Origin: Streptomyces sp. NBC_01689
Lineage (GTDB): Bacteria > Actinomycetota > Actinomycetes > Streptomycetales > Streptomycetaceae
Direction: 5' to 3'
Length of the DNA stretch: 64,000 nucleotides
Assembly (NCBI RefSeq): GCF_036250675.1
Contig: NZ_CP109592.1
Span: 434,001-498,000 of the forward strand
The position numbers and the translations under genes were made by a program. Position 1 is the first letter of the stretch. The number at the start of each line of letters is the position of its first letter. The notes under the pieces are model-generated. The model worked only from the letters and a program-made list of their open reading frames with translations, did not search any database and was not told where the DNA came from. Positions 8,210 to 16,914 of this stretch are shown piece by piece.

Positions 8210-10569
8210 TCACGGACTCCTGTTTCGCCGTCGACCCTTGGGTCCTGAAGGAAACGCCTCTCAACCTGGACCTGCTGCCGCAGAGCGAATCGGTTTTCGC
8301 GCTCTCCAACGGTCATGTCGGCTGGCGCGGAAATCTTGACGAGGGCGAGCCTCACGGGCTGCCCGGCTCCTATCTCAACGGCGTCCACGAGTTGCACCCG
8401 TTGCCCTATGCGGAGGGCGGGTACGGCTACCCCGAGTCCGGTCAGACCGTCATCAACGTGACCAACGGCAAGGTATTGCGGCTGCTGGTTGACGACGAGC
8501 CCTTCGACCTGCGTTACGGCAGGCTCCGCAGCCACGAGCGGGTGCTGGACCTGCGCGCCGGCCTGCTCCACCGCAGGTGTACGTGGACCTCGCCCGCGGG
8601 CCGTACGGTACGGGTGCGCTCGACTCGGATGGTCTCCTTCACCCAGCGTTCCATCGCCGCGATCGCCTACGAGGTCGAAGCGGTCGACGCCCCGGTGCGC
8701 GTTGTCGTGCAGTCCGAACTCGTCGCCAACGAACAACTTCCGTCCGTCGCAGGCGATCCCCGCGCGGCCGCAGCCGTGGAGAGGCCCCTCGATGCGGAGG
8801 AGAACTGTGCGCTGGAGAACCGTCTCCTGTTGATGCACTGCACGCACAACAGCAGGTTGCGGGTCGCGGCCTCGGCCGACCACACCGTACAGGGGCCGGA
8901 GCAGACGCAGATCAGTGGCGAGAGCAGCGACGATGTCGCGCGCCTGACGGTCACGTCGATGCTGGCCCCGGGCGAGAAGCTGAGGATCGACAAGCTGGTC
9001 GCCTACGGCTGGTCACGCATGCGTTCCCTGCCCGCCGTACGCGACCAGGTGCAGGCCGCGCTCGCGGCGGCCGGCAGCACCGGCTGGCAAGGCCTGGTGG
9101 ATGAGCAGCGGCACTACCTGGACGCGTTCTGGGCACGGTCGGATGTCGAAGTCGACGGAGATGAGGAAATCCAGCAGGCCGTGCGGTTCGCGCTCTTCCA
9201 CGTACTTCAGGCGGGCGCCCGCGCCGAACTGCGGGCCATCCCCGCCAAGGGGTTGACGGGCACCGGCTACGACGGCCACTCGTTCTGGGACACCGAGACC
9301 TTCGTCCTGCCGCTGCTCACCTACACCTCGCCCGGTGCCGTCGCCGAGGCCTTGCGCTGGCGGCAGAGCACCCTGCCCGCGGCCCGGGACAGGGCCGAGC
9401 AGTTGGGGCTGCGCGGAGCCGCATTTCCTTGGCGGACCATCGACGGTTCGGAGTGCACCGCCTACTGGCCGGCCGGTACTGCCGCCTTCCATGTCAACGC
9501 CGATATCGCGGACGCCGTCATCCGCTACGTCTCCGCCACCGGCGACGAGGACTTCGAGCAGACCAGTGGGGTGGAGCTCCTTGTGGAGACGGCGCGACTG
9601 TGGATGTCGCTGGGCCATCACGACCACCGCGGCATCTTCCACATCGACGGTGTGACCGGACCGGACGAGTACAGTGCGATCGCCGACGACAACGCCTACA
9701 CGAATCTCATGGCTGCCCGGAACATGCGCGCGGCGGCCGACTGCGCCGAACGTCACCGTGACCGGGCGACGGCTCTTGGGGTGGACGACGAGGAGACCGC
9801 TGCCTGGCGCGACGCCGCGGAGGCCATGCACCTTCCCTACAACGACGACCTCCAAGTGCATGAGCAGGACGCGGGGTTCACCGGTCACCAGCTGTGGGAT
9901 TTCGCCGCCACCCGGCCCGACCAGTACCCCTTGCTGCTGCACTTCCCCTACTTCGACATCTACCGCAAGCAGGTGGTGAAGCAGGCGGACCTGGTGCTGG
10001 CCATGTACACGTGCGGCCGCTCCTTCGACACCGAACAGAAGGCCCGCAACTTCGCCTACTACGAACCCTTGACGGTCCGCGACTCGTCACTGTCCGCGAG
10101 CTGCCAGGCGGTCCTCGCGGCGGAGGTGGGCCATGAACGACTTGCCTACGATTATGCCGCCGAGGCTGCGCTGATGGACCTGAACGACTTGGAGAGCAAC
10201 ACCCGTGACGGGCTGCACATCGCCTCGTTGGCCGGTACCTGGATGGCCCTGGTGTGCGGTTTCGGAGGCTTGCGCCACGACGGCGACACGCTGTCGTTCA
10301 CGCCCCGACTGCCCGAAAACCTCAGCCGGCTCGCTTTCCACCTGGGGATCCGGGGCCGCCGCCTGCGGGTGGAGATCAAGACGGGAGTCGCCACGTACAC
10401 CGTGCTGGCCGGCCAGACCATGACGGTCCGGCATCATGGCGAAACCCTCACCCTCACGGCCGACTCTCCTGTGAGCCGCCCCGTTCCCGTCCCCACCGTC
10501 CGCCCGACCCCTGACCAACCTCCAGGCCGCAGCCCCGGTCAGCTCCGCCCGCACCACACGAGCCGGTGA
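8206..10569 (+). CDS. Glycoside hydrolase family 65 disaccharide phosphorylase
   Basis: A 787-residue cytosolic GH65 enzyme of normal family length. An N-terminal beta-sandwich (to about 260) is followed by a linker and an (alpha/alpha)6 catalytic barrel. The catalytic acid is Glu488 in DGVTGPDEYSAIADDNAYTN. Other GH65 signatures are FRGTGYDGHSFWDTE-like sequence (residues about 345-365, read as GTGYDGHSFWDTETFVLPLL), KQVVKQADLVLAM in the phosphate-binding area and the C-terminal beta domain. GH65 phosphorylases split alpha-glucosides such as trehalose, maltose or kojibiose with phosphate to beta-glucose 1-phosphate. The donor cannot be told from sequence by eye. Coupling to the mutase supports phosphorolysis. 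No dedicated transporter is adjacent. Confidence 0.9.
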   Translation: MITDSCFAVDPWVLKETPLNLDLLPQSESVFALSNGHVGWRGNLDEGEPHGLPGSYLNGVHELHPLPYAEGGYGYPESGQTVINVTNGKVLRLLVDDEPFDLRYGRLRSHERVLDLRAGLLHRRCTWTSPAGRTVRVRSTRMVSFTQRSIAAIAYEVEAVDAPVRVVVQSELVANEQLPSVAGDPRAAAAVERPLDAEENCALENRLLLMHCTHNSRLRVAASADHTVQGPEQTQISGESSDDVARLTVTSMLAPGEKLRIDKLVAYGWSRMRSLPAVRDQVQAALAAAGSTGWQGLVDEQRHYLDAFWARSDVEVDGDEEIQQAVRFALFHVLQAGARAELRAIPAKGLTGTGYDGHSFWDTETFVLPLLTYTSPGAVAEALRWRQSTLPAARDRAEQLGLRGAAFPWRTIDGSECTAYWPAGTAAFHVNADIADAVIRYVSATGDEDFEQTSGVELLVETARLWMSLGHHDHRGIFHIDGVTGPDEYSAIADDNAYTNLMAARNMRAAADCAERHRDRATALGVDDEETAAWRDAAEAMHLPYNDDLQVHEQDAGFTGHQLWDFAATRPDQYPLLLHFPYFDIYRKQVVKQADLVLAMYTCGRSFDTEQKARNFAYYEPLTVRDSSLSASCQAVLAAEVGHERLAYDYAAEAALMDLNDLESNTRDGLHIASLAGTWMALVCGFGGLRHDGDTLSFTPRLPENLSRLAFHLGIRGRRLRVEIKTGVATYTVLAGQTMTVRHHGETLTLTADSPVSRPVPVPTVRPTPDQPPGRSPGQLRPHHTSR

Positions 10570-10635
10570 CGACCGGGAGGCAAACCCGTCCCGGACTCAG
10601 CCGCCAACGCCCATGTGCGTGCCTCGCGGCCGGCT

Positions 10636-11859
10636 TCATCCGCGGGGCAGGCGCGGGCGGATGTGGGTAGCGGCGCTGAGCAGGGCGAGTGCGCCGCCGA
10701 GGGCGAAGCCGGCCGAGGTGCCGTATCCGTCGACGACCAGGCCGCCGACGAGTGACCCGGCGGCGAGTGCGACCTGGCAGGCGCTGACCAGCAGGGCCAT
10801 GCCGCTCTCGGGGGTCTCGGGTGTCGCGCGCAGGATCCACGTCTGCAGCGCCAATGGCACCGCGCCGAAGGCGGCGCCCCAGACCATGACGAGCACGACG
10901 ACTGCGGGTGCGGCGCCGACCAGCGTGGTGAGGAGGGCGACCGCGGCGGCGACCAGGACGGCCGCGGTGATGTAGACCGCGCGCAGGCTACGGCCGATGA
11001 TCGCGCCCGCGGCGAAGTTGCCGGCCAGGCCCGCCACGCCGTAGCCGAGGAGGACCAGGGTCACGGCGGATGAACCGAAGTGTGCCCGGTCCTCCAGGTA
11101 GGGGGTGATGTAGGTGTAGGCCGCGAAGTGCCCGAAAAAGATCAGAGCGGTGGCCAGCAGGGCGATGCGGGCAGCGGGACTGCGCAGGGACGACGTGAGC
11201 GTGGCCATCCGGATGGCTCCGGTGGGCGGCAGCGAGGGCAGTCGCAGTGCCAGAGCCGCAAGGGCGAGCAGGGCAGCGCCCGCGGCGACGACGAAGGCGG
11301 TTCGCCATCCGGCCAGGTGTCCGACCAGGGCGCCGAGCGGCAGGCTGACCACGGTGCCGGCGGAGATGCCTGCGGTGATGAGCGAGGTGGCACGGTGAAC
11401 CGCTTCCGCGGGCACCAGCCGGGCGGCGACTCCGGCGCCCATCGCCCAGAATCCGCCGACGCCGACACCGAGCAGGATCCTGGCCGCCGCCATCACCGCC
11501 ATGTCGGGGGCCAGTGCTGCCAGGACGTTGGAGGCCGCGATGAACAGCGCGAGCGCGATCAGAACCTTGCGCCGGTCGAGCTTTCCTGAGGCGATGGTGA
11601 GCAGCGGCGCTGTGACCGCAGCCATGAGACCGGGCACGACGACGACCAGGCCCACGGTGCCGACGGAAACGTGGAGGCTGGATCCGATGACGGGCAGGAG
11701 CCCGATCGGCAGGAACTCCGAGAGCACCAGCACGAAGGACACCAAGGCCACCGAGACGACGGCAGGCCAGTCGCTCAGCGGTGAAGGTCTGCCGTGGGCG
11801 CTTACTTGTATCGACTCCGGACGGCTGACGACCGATGCCGCACTGGAATGCTCACTCAT
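10636..11859 (-). CDS. MFS exporter, DHA1 (AraJ/PbuE-like)
   Basis: A 407-residue, 12-span major facilitator. Span 1 (VVSVALVSFVLVLSEFLPIG) and the motif SEFLPIGLLPVI are characteristic of the AraJ/NepI/PbuE efflux branch. The motif A loop is GKLDRRKVL. The ATG at 11859 follows AGGAGAG. The gene converges on the GH65 gene with 66 bp between stops. Upstream, GGACCGATGG at 11986-11995 matches the core of the TetR operator candidates at 13925 and 14270, so it may share that repressor. The substrate is unknown; exporters of this branch move purines, sugars or drugs. Confidence 0.85.
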   Translation of the reverse strand: MSEHSSAASVVSRPESIQVSAHGRPSPLSDWPAVVSVALVSFVLVLSEFLPIGLLPVIGSSLHVSVGTVGLVVVVPGLMAAVTAPLLTIASGKLDRRKVLIALALFIAASNVLAALAPDMAVMAAARILLGVGVGGFWAMGAGVAARLVPAEAVHRATSLITAGISAGTVVSLPLGALVGHLAGWRTAFVVAAGAALLALAALALRLPSLPPTGAIRMATLTSSLRSPAARIALLATALIFFGHFAAYTYITPYLEDRAHFGSSAVTLVLLGYGVAGLAGNFAAGAIIGRSLRAVYITAAVLVAAAVALLTTLVGAAPAVVVLVMVWGAAFGAVPLALQTWILRATPETPESGMALLVSACQVALAAGSLVGGLVVDGYGTSAGFALGGALALLSAATHIRPRLPRG

Positions 11860-12259
11860 GCTTTCTCTCCTGGAAAGAACGGGGTCCGTAGGGGCTGGTG
11901 CCGCGCTGGGCGCGGAGGCTGCGCCGCCCTGGGACGGGAGCGGCGTCGGTCACACCGACGTGACCTGAGAACGAGGCGAGCGCACGGACCGATGGATTCG
12001 CCGCGCCGCTGTCGGCGCCCGTCACAACAGCCGTCTTCTTCTCGCGCTGTCCTGTGAAGATTCACCCGCCAGTGGATTCTGGGTAACAGCAAGGGTTGCG
12101 ACTGAGGTCGTGATTCTGCCCTGTGCGAATCGACGGATCAGGCATCAATATCAGTTACCGCGGTTTGTGCCTGTGACCACCGAAACCACGGCTCCTTACT
12201 CCCGCACTCGCCCTCCTTTCTGGAGGGAGTGCGGGAGTGCAGAAGATTGACGGCAAGGG
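11860..12259. other. Intergenic region with weak operator match and terminator
   Basis: 400 bp upstream of the MFS gene and downstream of the NTF2-like gene. It holds GGACCGATGG (11986-11995), the shared core of the local TetR operator candidates, and the hairpin at 12198-12238. No gene seen. Confidence 0.5.
12198..12238. terminator. Long stem-loop terminator
   Basis: ACTCCCGCACTC plus CCCTCC on the left arm pairs with GGAGGG plus AGTGCGGGAGT on the right, with one bulged G and a short TTTCT loop. It lies just past the stop of the NTF2-like gene at 12260 on the reverse strand. Confidence 0.75.
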
Positions 12260-12712
12260 CTACATGCTGCCGCGCACCGATTGGCCCCAGTTGATCCCGT
12301 CGGCGTGCGTACCGGCGAAGTCCGGGTCTTCGTAGATGTGGAGCCTTTTGATGCGTTCACCCTCGAACTCGAAGACATTGCAGAACAATCCGTAGGACGC
12401 CGTTCCGTCGGGGAACGCGGCGCCGGACGTGGTGGTGCCCCGTACTGAACCTTCGGTGACCACATAATTTCCGGAGGATATGACGGTGAATCCCGGGATG
12501 TCGTGCTGGATCGAAGATATCTGTCCGGCGAATCCCTGGGCGAACGCGGCTATCTGATCCTTCCCGGTGGCAATACCGAACTTCGGGAAGAACATCTGAG
12601 CGTCGTCCGTGAAGAGGTCGAGGATTTTCGGGTCGGCGGAGTCCACCATACGGAAGTACCTGACTGCTACCTGTTCGCGTGCAGCCTGGAGGGCGCTCAT
12701 CTTCTCGTTCAT
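12260..12712 (-). CDS. NTF2-like (SnoaL-fold) protein
   Basis: A 150-residue single-domain protein of the nuclear transport factor 2-like superfamily. The N-terminal helices (ALQAAREQVAVRYFRMVDSA) are followed by DLFTDDAQMFFPKFGIATGK, the usual cone-shaped fold entry, and C-terminal strands (GLFCNVFEFEGERIKRLHIY) ending in EDPDFAGTH. Such proteins act as isomerases, hydrolases or small-molecule binders; no active site can be named here. ATG 12712 follows AAAGGAG. It is the second of two NTF2-like genes on this strand, the other at 13381, with a decayed pirin gene between. Confidence 0.8.
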   Translation of the reverse strand: MNEKMSALQAAREQVAVRYFRMVDSADPKILDLFTDDAQMFFPKFGIATGKDQIAAFAQGFAGQISSIQHDIPGFTVISSGNYVVTEGSVRGTTTSGAAFPDGTASYGLFCNVFEFEGERIKRLHIYEDPDFAGTHADGINWGQSVRGSM

Positions 12713-12796
12713 TCTGACTCCTTTGAGAATCTCATGTCTTGCGTACGTCAGGTGCGGCGAACCCACTGCGGGCGCTCGACCGGGCACCTGCCCTGA

Positions 12797-12827
12797 CCCG
12801 CATGACTCGTGCGGGGCGGGTTTTTTT
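12797..12827 (+). terminator. Intrinsic terminator with T7 tract on the + strand
   Basis: CCCGCA (12797-12802) pairs with TGCGGG (12810-12815), followed by GCGGG and seven T (12821-12827). A T-run of this length is unusual in this DNA. It points rightward although all flanking genes read leftward, so it may end an antisense transcript or be a relic. Confidence 0.45.
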
Positions 12828-12832
12828 GTGAA

Positions 12833-13290
12833 CAGCGCCTGCGCGGATGCGTTGGCCTTCGGATCCGGTGATGCGTGCCGCATCCCCTTGGCCGAGGGAG
12901 CCGGAGCCATCCAGGACCGACCCCGCGTTCAGCCACGAAGAGGTACACGAACGGTGCTGTCGCCGGCTGCACCGTCTCGCCGGGCGGAGCCGGGCGAGGT
13001 GCAGAGCCGCGTGCTTCTGTCTGATGAAAATGGCGCGGGCATCCGCAGTGCTTGCGGATCCCTGATGCCAGGATGACCCATCCGCCTTGATCGAGCGGTG
13101 CGTTGATGTCCAGCTGCTCGTAGCCCGTAGTCACGTTGGCCGTGGGGTCCGCGTGTTCCTGGTCACCGGGCAGGGTCCAGGAGTCGTTCTTCTCGCTGCG
13201 CAGCATTCCGGAGCCGGCCGTCAGCCGCTGGGCCGGCCCGGGACGGATGATCCCGTTGTGGCCGGTCGTCCGGGGGACGCACGTTGAGGT
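12833..13290 (-). pseudogene. Decayed pirin family gene
   Basis: Reading leftward, one frame gives GHNGIIRPGPAQRLTAGSGM followed by LRSEKNDSW, the pirin motif normally RxGxxQxMTAGxGIxHSE. It continues to TTGYEQLDINAPLDQGGWVI, with about a dozen residues missing before it. A second frame then carries AIFIRQKHAALHLARLRP. The first frame returns with ETVQPATAPFVYLFVA, and a third gives GSVLDGSGSLGQGDAARITG to about 12833. The 5' part is missing. Pirins are bicupin proteins, some with quercetinase activity. At least three frame changes and a deletion make this a pseudogene. It lies between two NTF2-like genes and probably belonged to their operon. Confidence 0.7.
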
Positions 13291-13380
13291 AGCGGTGGCC
13301 GCTGCGTCCACTCGAGGGGTGCTGAGTCACCCCCGGTGGGGCTCGCGGATGAGGCGGGTGGAGACCTTGCCTCGGATCTC

Positions 13381-13779
13381 TTACTGCGCGTATGCCTGTG
13401 CGACCTTGGCGGTGTCTTCGTACAGATACAGCTTGCTGATCTTGTCATCGACGACCTGGAAGTGCATGGCGATGGGCATCTCGTAGACGCGGCCCGTGCT
13501 TCGTGCTGTGCGGGTGAACTCGCCCAGGAGCACGGCGTGTTCGCCTTCCACGATCAGGGCTTCGACCTTGTCGACGTTCTCTTCCGGCACGATGTTCTCG
13601 CCGAGGACCCTGAGGTAGTCGGCGACCTCGGCCGGCGTCGTGCGCCGTCCCGTCCAGGGAAGCTGGTCAGATCCGGGGACGTACCAGTCGATCACTTCGG
13701 CGAAGACCTTCGCCACGGCATCCGGGTCTCCGGCGCCGAGCAGACCGAGGAACTTTTCGACGACCTCGCGTGTGGTCAT
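13381..13779 (-). CDS. NTF2-like protein, limonene-epoxide hydrolase/SnoaL type
   Basis: A 132-residue protein of the SnoaL-like branch of the NTF2 superfamily. It starts MTTREVVEKFLGLLGAGDPD, then VIDWYVPGSDQLPWTGRRTT, which matches the WxxPGxxxxPxxG entry of the SnoaL/ketosteroid isomerase-like fold, and closes with MPIAMHFQVVDDKISKLYLY. The usual role would be isomerisation, epoxide opening or ligand binding on a small hydrophobic compound. ATG 13779 is the first gene of the leftward unit. A TetR-type operator candidate lies 146 bp upstream (13925-13940), matching one in front of the divergent TetR gene, so it is probably under that repressor. Confidence 0.8.
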   Translation of the reverse strand: MTTREVVEKFLGLLGAGDPDAVAKVFAEVIDWYVPGSDQLPWTGRRTTPAEVADYLRVLGENIVPEENVDKVEALIVEGEHAVLLGEFTRTARSTGRVYEMPIAMHFQVVDDKISKLYLYEDTAKVAQAYAQ

Positions 13780-13924
13780 GTTTGCGCATCCTTCATTCGT
13801 GTGGGGGTGGCAGCTGCGGCCCCCAGCGCTTCGCGGCTCCTGCGGCGCGGCGGGAAGGAGATATTCACCCGAGGGGCATACCGGGGCATATCAGCTGCAG
13901 TCTCGCGATCGAGTCAAACATATA

Positions 13925-13940
13925 TGGACTGAACGGTCAA
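13925..13940. promoter_or_regulatory. TetR operator candidate, site 1
   Basis: TGGACTGAACGGTCAA, 13 of 16 positions identical to the site at 14270-14285 and close to the full palindrome TTGACCGATCGGTCAA. It lies on the NTF2-like gene side of the divergent region 13780-14304, in which I see no gene. Confidence 0.5.
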
Positions 13941-14269
13941 GAAGAGGTGCTGTCGCGGAGGTCACTCTGCACAGCCCGATCACATGGCTGCCTGTGCGGC
14001 GACATCGCACGGGGCCGCCCGGGGCGACCCCCGCCGGTCGATCAAGCGGGCCTTGCTGTGAAGGGTTGACTCGACCGCCACACCCTTGGGATGTTCGTCC
14101 CTTTTCGGCTGTCAGACACTCCCGCTTCGATGCGGAATGTATCGGCACCCGTACTCTCGGTGACAGCTGTGGGCTGTTGGCGCGAAGCGGATGGGAGCGG
14201 CGATGCGTCAGGTGCAGGCGCGCCGCATTCCCGCCCTCGGGTATCGGTGTGGCCGGTGACGCACCCTTA

Positions 14270-14285
14270 TGGACCGATGGGTCAA
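14270..14285. promoter_or_regulatory. TetR operator candidate, site 2, with leaderless promoter
   Basis: TGGACCGATGGGTCAA differs from the palindrome TTGACCGATCGGTCAA at two positions. It lies 20 bp before the TetR start at 14305. A -10-like TACATT at 14293-14298 is 6 nt from that ATG, so a leaderless transcript would have this operator over its -35 region, fitting autorepression. Confidence 0.5.
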
Positions 14286-14304
14286 CAACTGTTACATTGG
14301 CCTG

Positions 14305-14892
14305 ATGGGTCGCCCACGACACTTCGACGAGAGCCAGGTTCTACAGAACGCGCGAGAGCAGTTCTGGAACCGGGGATACACCGCCACATCCATGGACGAC
14401 CTCATGGCCGCCACCGGGCTGGGCAAGGGAAGCCTGTATGGAGCGTTCGGTGACAAGCGCCAGCTCTTCCTGCGCACACTGGACGACTACCGCGACGAGC
14501 AGCTCGACGGCGTCCGGCGGACGCTGACCGGGCCGGGCACGGGGCTTGAACGACTCGGGAACCTCCTTGACGACGCTTCCCGCGGTTACGCGAACGACAT
14601 CCACCGGCGCGGTTGCTTCCTGGCCGGCAGCACCTCCGAACTGCACGCTCGGGAGCCGGACGTCACCGCACGCGCTCGCACGACGTACCAGGAGATCCAA
14701 GACCTCCTGACCGCCTGCGTGAAGGACGCGCAGCGAGAAGGAGACCTATCGGCGGACGCCAGCCCGGAGGCCGTGGGCGGCATGCTGCTCGCGGTCCTGC
14801 AGGGCATCGAGTTCCTCGCCAAGACCAACATGGACGCCTCGGCCCTCGTCCAGATCGGCCGCTCCGCGATGGCGAACCTCCCGCGCCCCTGA
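14305..14892 (+). CDS. TetR/AcrR family repressor
   Basis: A 195-residue repressor. The N-terminal helix-turn-helix spans residues about 8-50: FDESQVLQNAREQFWNRGYT, then ATSMDDLMAATGLGKGSLYG and AFGDKRQLF. The C-terminal ligand domain contains a single Cys in RRGCFLAGSTSEL, a stretch shared with NemR/AcuR-like regulators of electrophile responses. The start ATG 14305 has no ribosome site but is 6 nt from a TANNNT element, suggesting a leaderless mRNA; an in-frame ATG at 14269 is the alternative. Operators at 13925 and 14270 point to control of itself, the divergent NTF2-like gene and perhaps the MFS gene. Confidence 0.88.
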   Translation: MGRPRHFDESQVLQNAREQFWNRGYTATSMDDLMAATGLGKGSLYGAFGDKRQLFLRTLDDYRDEQLDGVRRTLTGPGTGLERLGNLLDDASRGYANDIHRRGCFLAGSTSELHAREPDVTARARTTYQEIQDLLTACVKDAQREGDLSADASPEAVGGMLLAVLQGIEFLAKTNMDASALVQIGRSAMANLPRP

Positions 14893-15261
14893 ACACCTGT
14901 CGATCGAGTGGCCCTGGGGAGAAGGCAATCCTGACAACAGGAGCCGACGAGAAGACACTCACCGCCCTCGCCGCACTACCCCGCCCCACCAGCTGACGAC
15001 CCCGAACGACGCTCCGCCCGGCTGGATGACCCTGGCCTGCACCTGGCCGAAGCCTGTTCCGACGCGACCAGGTGTCGGACGGGGATTCGTCGGGGCCCGA
15101 AGGAGCGCGTTCCGTCGCTGGTGGACCTCGGTGACGACGACGCGGATCTTCTGCTGGTGGTGATGGAGGTGGTACGGAAGGCTGCGGGGAAACTACGGGC
15201 CGACCATGGTGCCGCGTCGATCACCACGTACAAGGGCCCGTGCCACGGGTCGAAGCACGGT
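14893..15261. other. Intergenic, no supported gene
   Basis: 369 bp between the convergent TetR and decarboxylase genes. A + strand stretch at about 15120-15255 translates smoothly (DLLLVVMEVVRKAAGKLRAD) but has no start signal or family match; it could be a fragment of a lost gene. Confidence 0.4.
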
Positions 15262-16914
15262 CTAGGCGGAGTAGAGCGTCCCGATGTTGTCGTGGAGTTG
15301 GTTGGCCAGGGGCGGCGCGGTGTAGGTGTCGGTCATGACCTCGATGTAGCAACCGGTGTCGGCCTTCGCCGCGGTCTCCATGGCGCGGTCGAGTTCGGCG
15401 AGGGTCGACACCCGGGCCGTGAACCAGTCCGCACAGCCGAGGGCCTGGGGCAGTTCCGCGTACCGCCAGTCGGCCAGGTCGTTGTAGGCGATGCCCGGGT
15501 CCTTGCAGAGCAGTCGCTCGATCAGGTAGCCGTGGTTGTTCAGGACGAACACCACGGGGCGCAGGCCGAGTCGGCCGAACTGGCTGATCTCCTGCGCGGT
15601 GAGCTGGTGGGAGCCCTCACCGGTGATCAGGACGACGCGCCGCGCGTCTGTGGCGGCGACGGCCGCGCCGACCGCGGCGGGGGTGGCCCATCCGATCGAG
15701 CTCCACAGCGACTGGTTCTGGAAGGTGGCGCCCTGGGGCAGCCGGGCGAAGGCCATCCCCATGGACACGGTTCCGGTCTCGGCGACCAGGACGTCGTCGC
15801 GGTCGAGGAAGTTCTCCCAGCGGGGGTAGAGGTTGTCGGCGGTGATGGAGTCGTCACCGCCACCGCCCCCCGTGGACATGCGGGTCACCTCGGCCGACGG
15901 GCTCGGCCACTGCCTGCGGGGCAGTTTGCGGGTGAGAGCGGCAAGGAGGTCCTTCATCTCCACGCTCTGGTACGTCATTCCGTCGACGCTGACATGGTGG
16001 TGGCGGATGTCGATCGTACGGCCGGGGTCGAGATGGGCGGTGAAAGCTCCGGTGTTGAAGTCGTGCATCATCGCGCCGACGAGGACGACGACGTCGGCGT
16101 CCTCGACGAAGCGCCGGACACTCTCGTTCATGAGCTTGCCGTCGTACATGCCGATGAACGCGGGCTGGTCCTCGTCGAGGACTCCCTTGTCGGCCATCAT
16201 GGTGGCGAAGGGCAGTGCGCTGGTGTCGAGGAACTGCTGGAGGTCCGCGCCGAGTCCGGCGCGGACGGTGAGGATCCCGGGCAGGACGCAGGCGCTGTCG
16301 GCCCGGCCGAGCATGTCGGTGATGGCCCGCACCGCCGCCTGTACCTGCGCGGGGTCACTGGCCGGCGCGGGAATGGGCTGGGCCTCGCCGACCACCGGCA
16401 TCTCCGCGAGGTCGGCGGGGAACGCCATGTAGACCGGGCGGCGGTGATAGAGCGCCGCGGCGATGAGACGCTCGGTCTCGGCGGCGGTGTTCTGGGGCGT
16501 CATGATGGCGCTCGCGCACACCACGGGCTCGGTCATCTTCCGGAAGAGGTCGAACTCGCCGTTGCCCAGAGTGTGGTGGACCAGCGAGTGGTGGGCCTGG
16601 ACGGGCATCTTGGGCATGCCGACGAGGTGGAACAGCGGGAGATGCTCGGTGTAGGCGCCGGCGATGCCGTTGATCGCGCTGAGCTCGCCGACCCCGTAGG
16701 TCGTGCACACGGCGCCGACGCCGCGCAGGCGGGCGTAACCGTCCGCGCTGTAGGCCGCGTTGAGTTCGTTGCAGCTGCCGATCCATTCGATGTCCGGGTG
16801 TTCGGCGATGGCGTCGTCGACGGGGAACGCGAAGTCGCCGGGGACACCGAAGACATGGTGCACGCCGATGTCCCGCAGTCTGTTCAGCACGTGTTGGATC
16901 ACGGTGGTGGGCAT
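15262..16914 (-). CDS. Thiamine-diphosphate 2-keto acid decarboxylase (pyruvate/indolepyruvate type)
   Basis: A 550-residue enzyme of the pyruvate decarboxylase family. The N-terminal diphosphate-binding half has GVPGDFAFPVDDAI and the cofactor-activating Glu50 in CNELNAAYSADGYAR. The His-His dyad at 113-114 (QAHHSLVHHTLGN) takes the same numbers as in Zymomonas Pdc, as I recall. The C-terminal ThDP motif runs from GEGSHQLTAQEI to VLNNHGYLIE, whose Glu is the last active-site acid. The family removes CO2 from pyruvate, indolepyruvate, phenylpyruvate or branched keto acids; the substrate is not readable here. ATG 16914 follows AGGAAAGGAA. It stands alone, with 496 bp to the HxlR gene upstream. 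Confidence 0.88.
   Translation of the reverse strand: MPTTVIQHVLNRLRDIGVHHVFGVPGDFAFPVDDAIAEHPDIEWIGSCNELNAAYSADGYARLRGVGAVCTTYGVGELSAINGIAGAYTEHLPLFHLVGMPKMPVQAHHSLVHHTLGNGEFDLFRKMTEPVVCASAIMTPQNTAAETERLIAAALYHRRPVYMAFPADLAEMPVVGEAQPIPAPASDPAQVQAAVRAITDMLGRADSACVLPGILTVRAGLGADLQQFLDTSALPFATMMADKGVLDEDQPAFIGMYDGKLMNESVRRFVEDADVVVLVGAMMHDFNTGAFTAHLDPGRTIDIRHHHVSVDGMTYQSVEMKDLLAALTRKLPRRQWPSPSAEVTRMSTGGGGGDDSITADNLYPRWENFLDRDDVLVAETGTVSMGMAFARLPQGATFQNQSLWSSIGWATPAAVGAAVAATDARRVVLITGEGSHQLTAQEISQFGRLGLRPVVFVLNNHGYLIERLLCKDPGIAYNDLADWRYAELPQALGCADWFTARVSTLAELDRAMETAAKADTGCYIEVMTDTYTAPPLANQLHDNIGTLYSA

Noticed and set aside
13087..13486. Short + strand frames across the pirin remnant
   Set aside because: They lack ribosome sites; the reverse strand carries clear pirin motifs.
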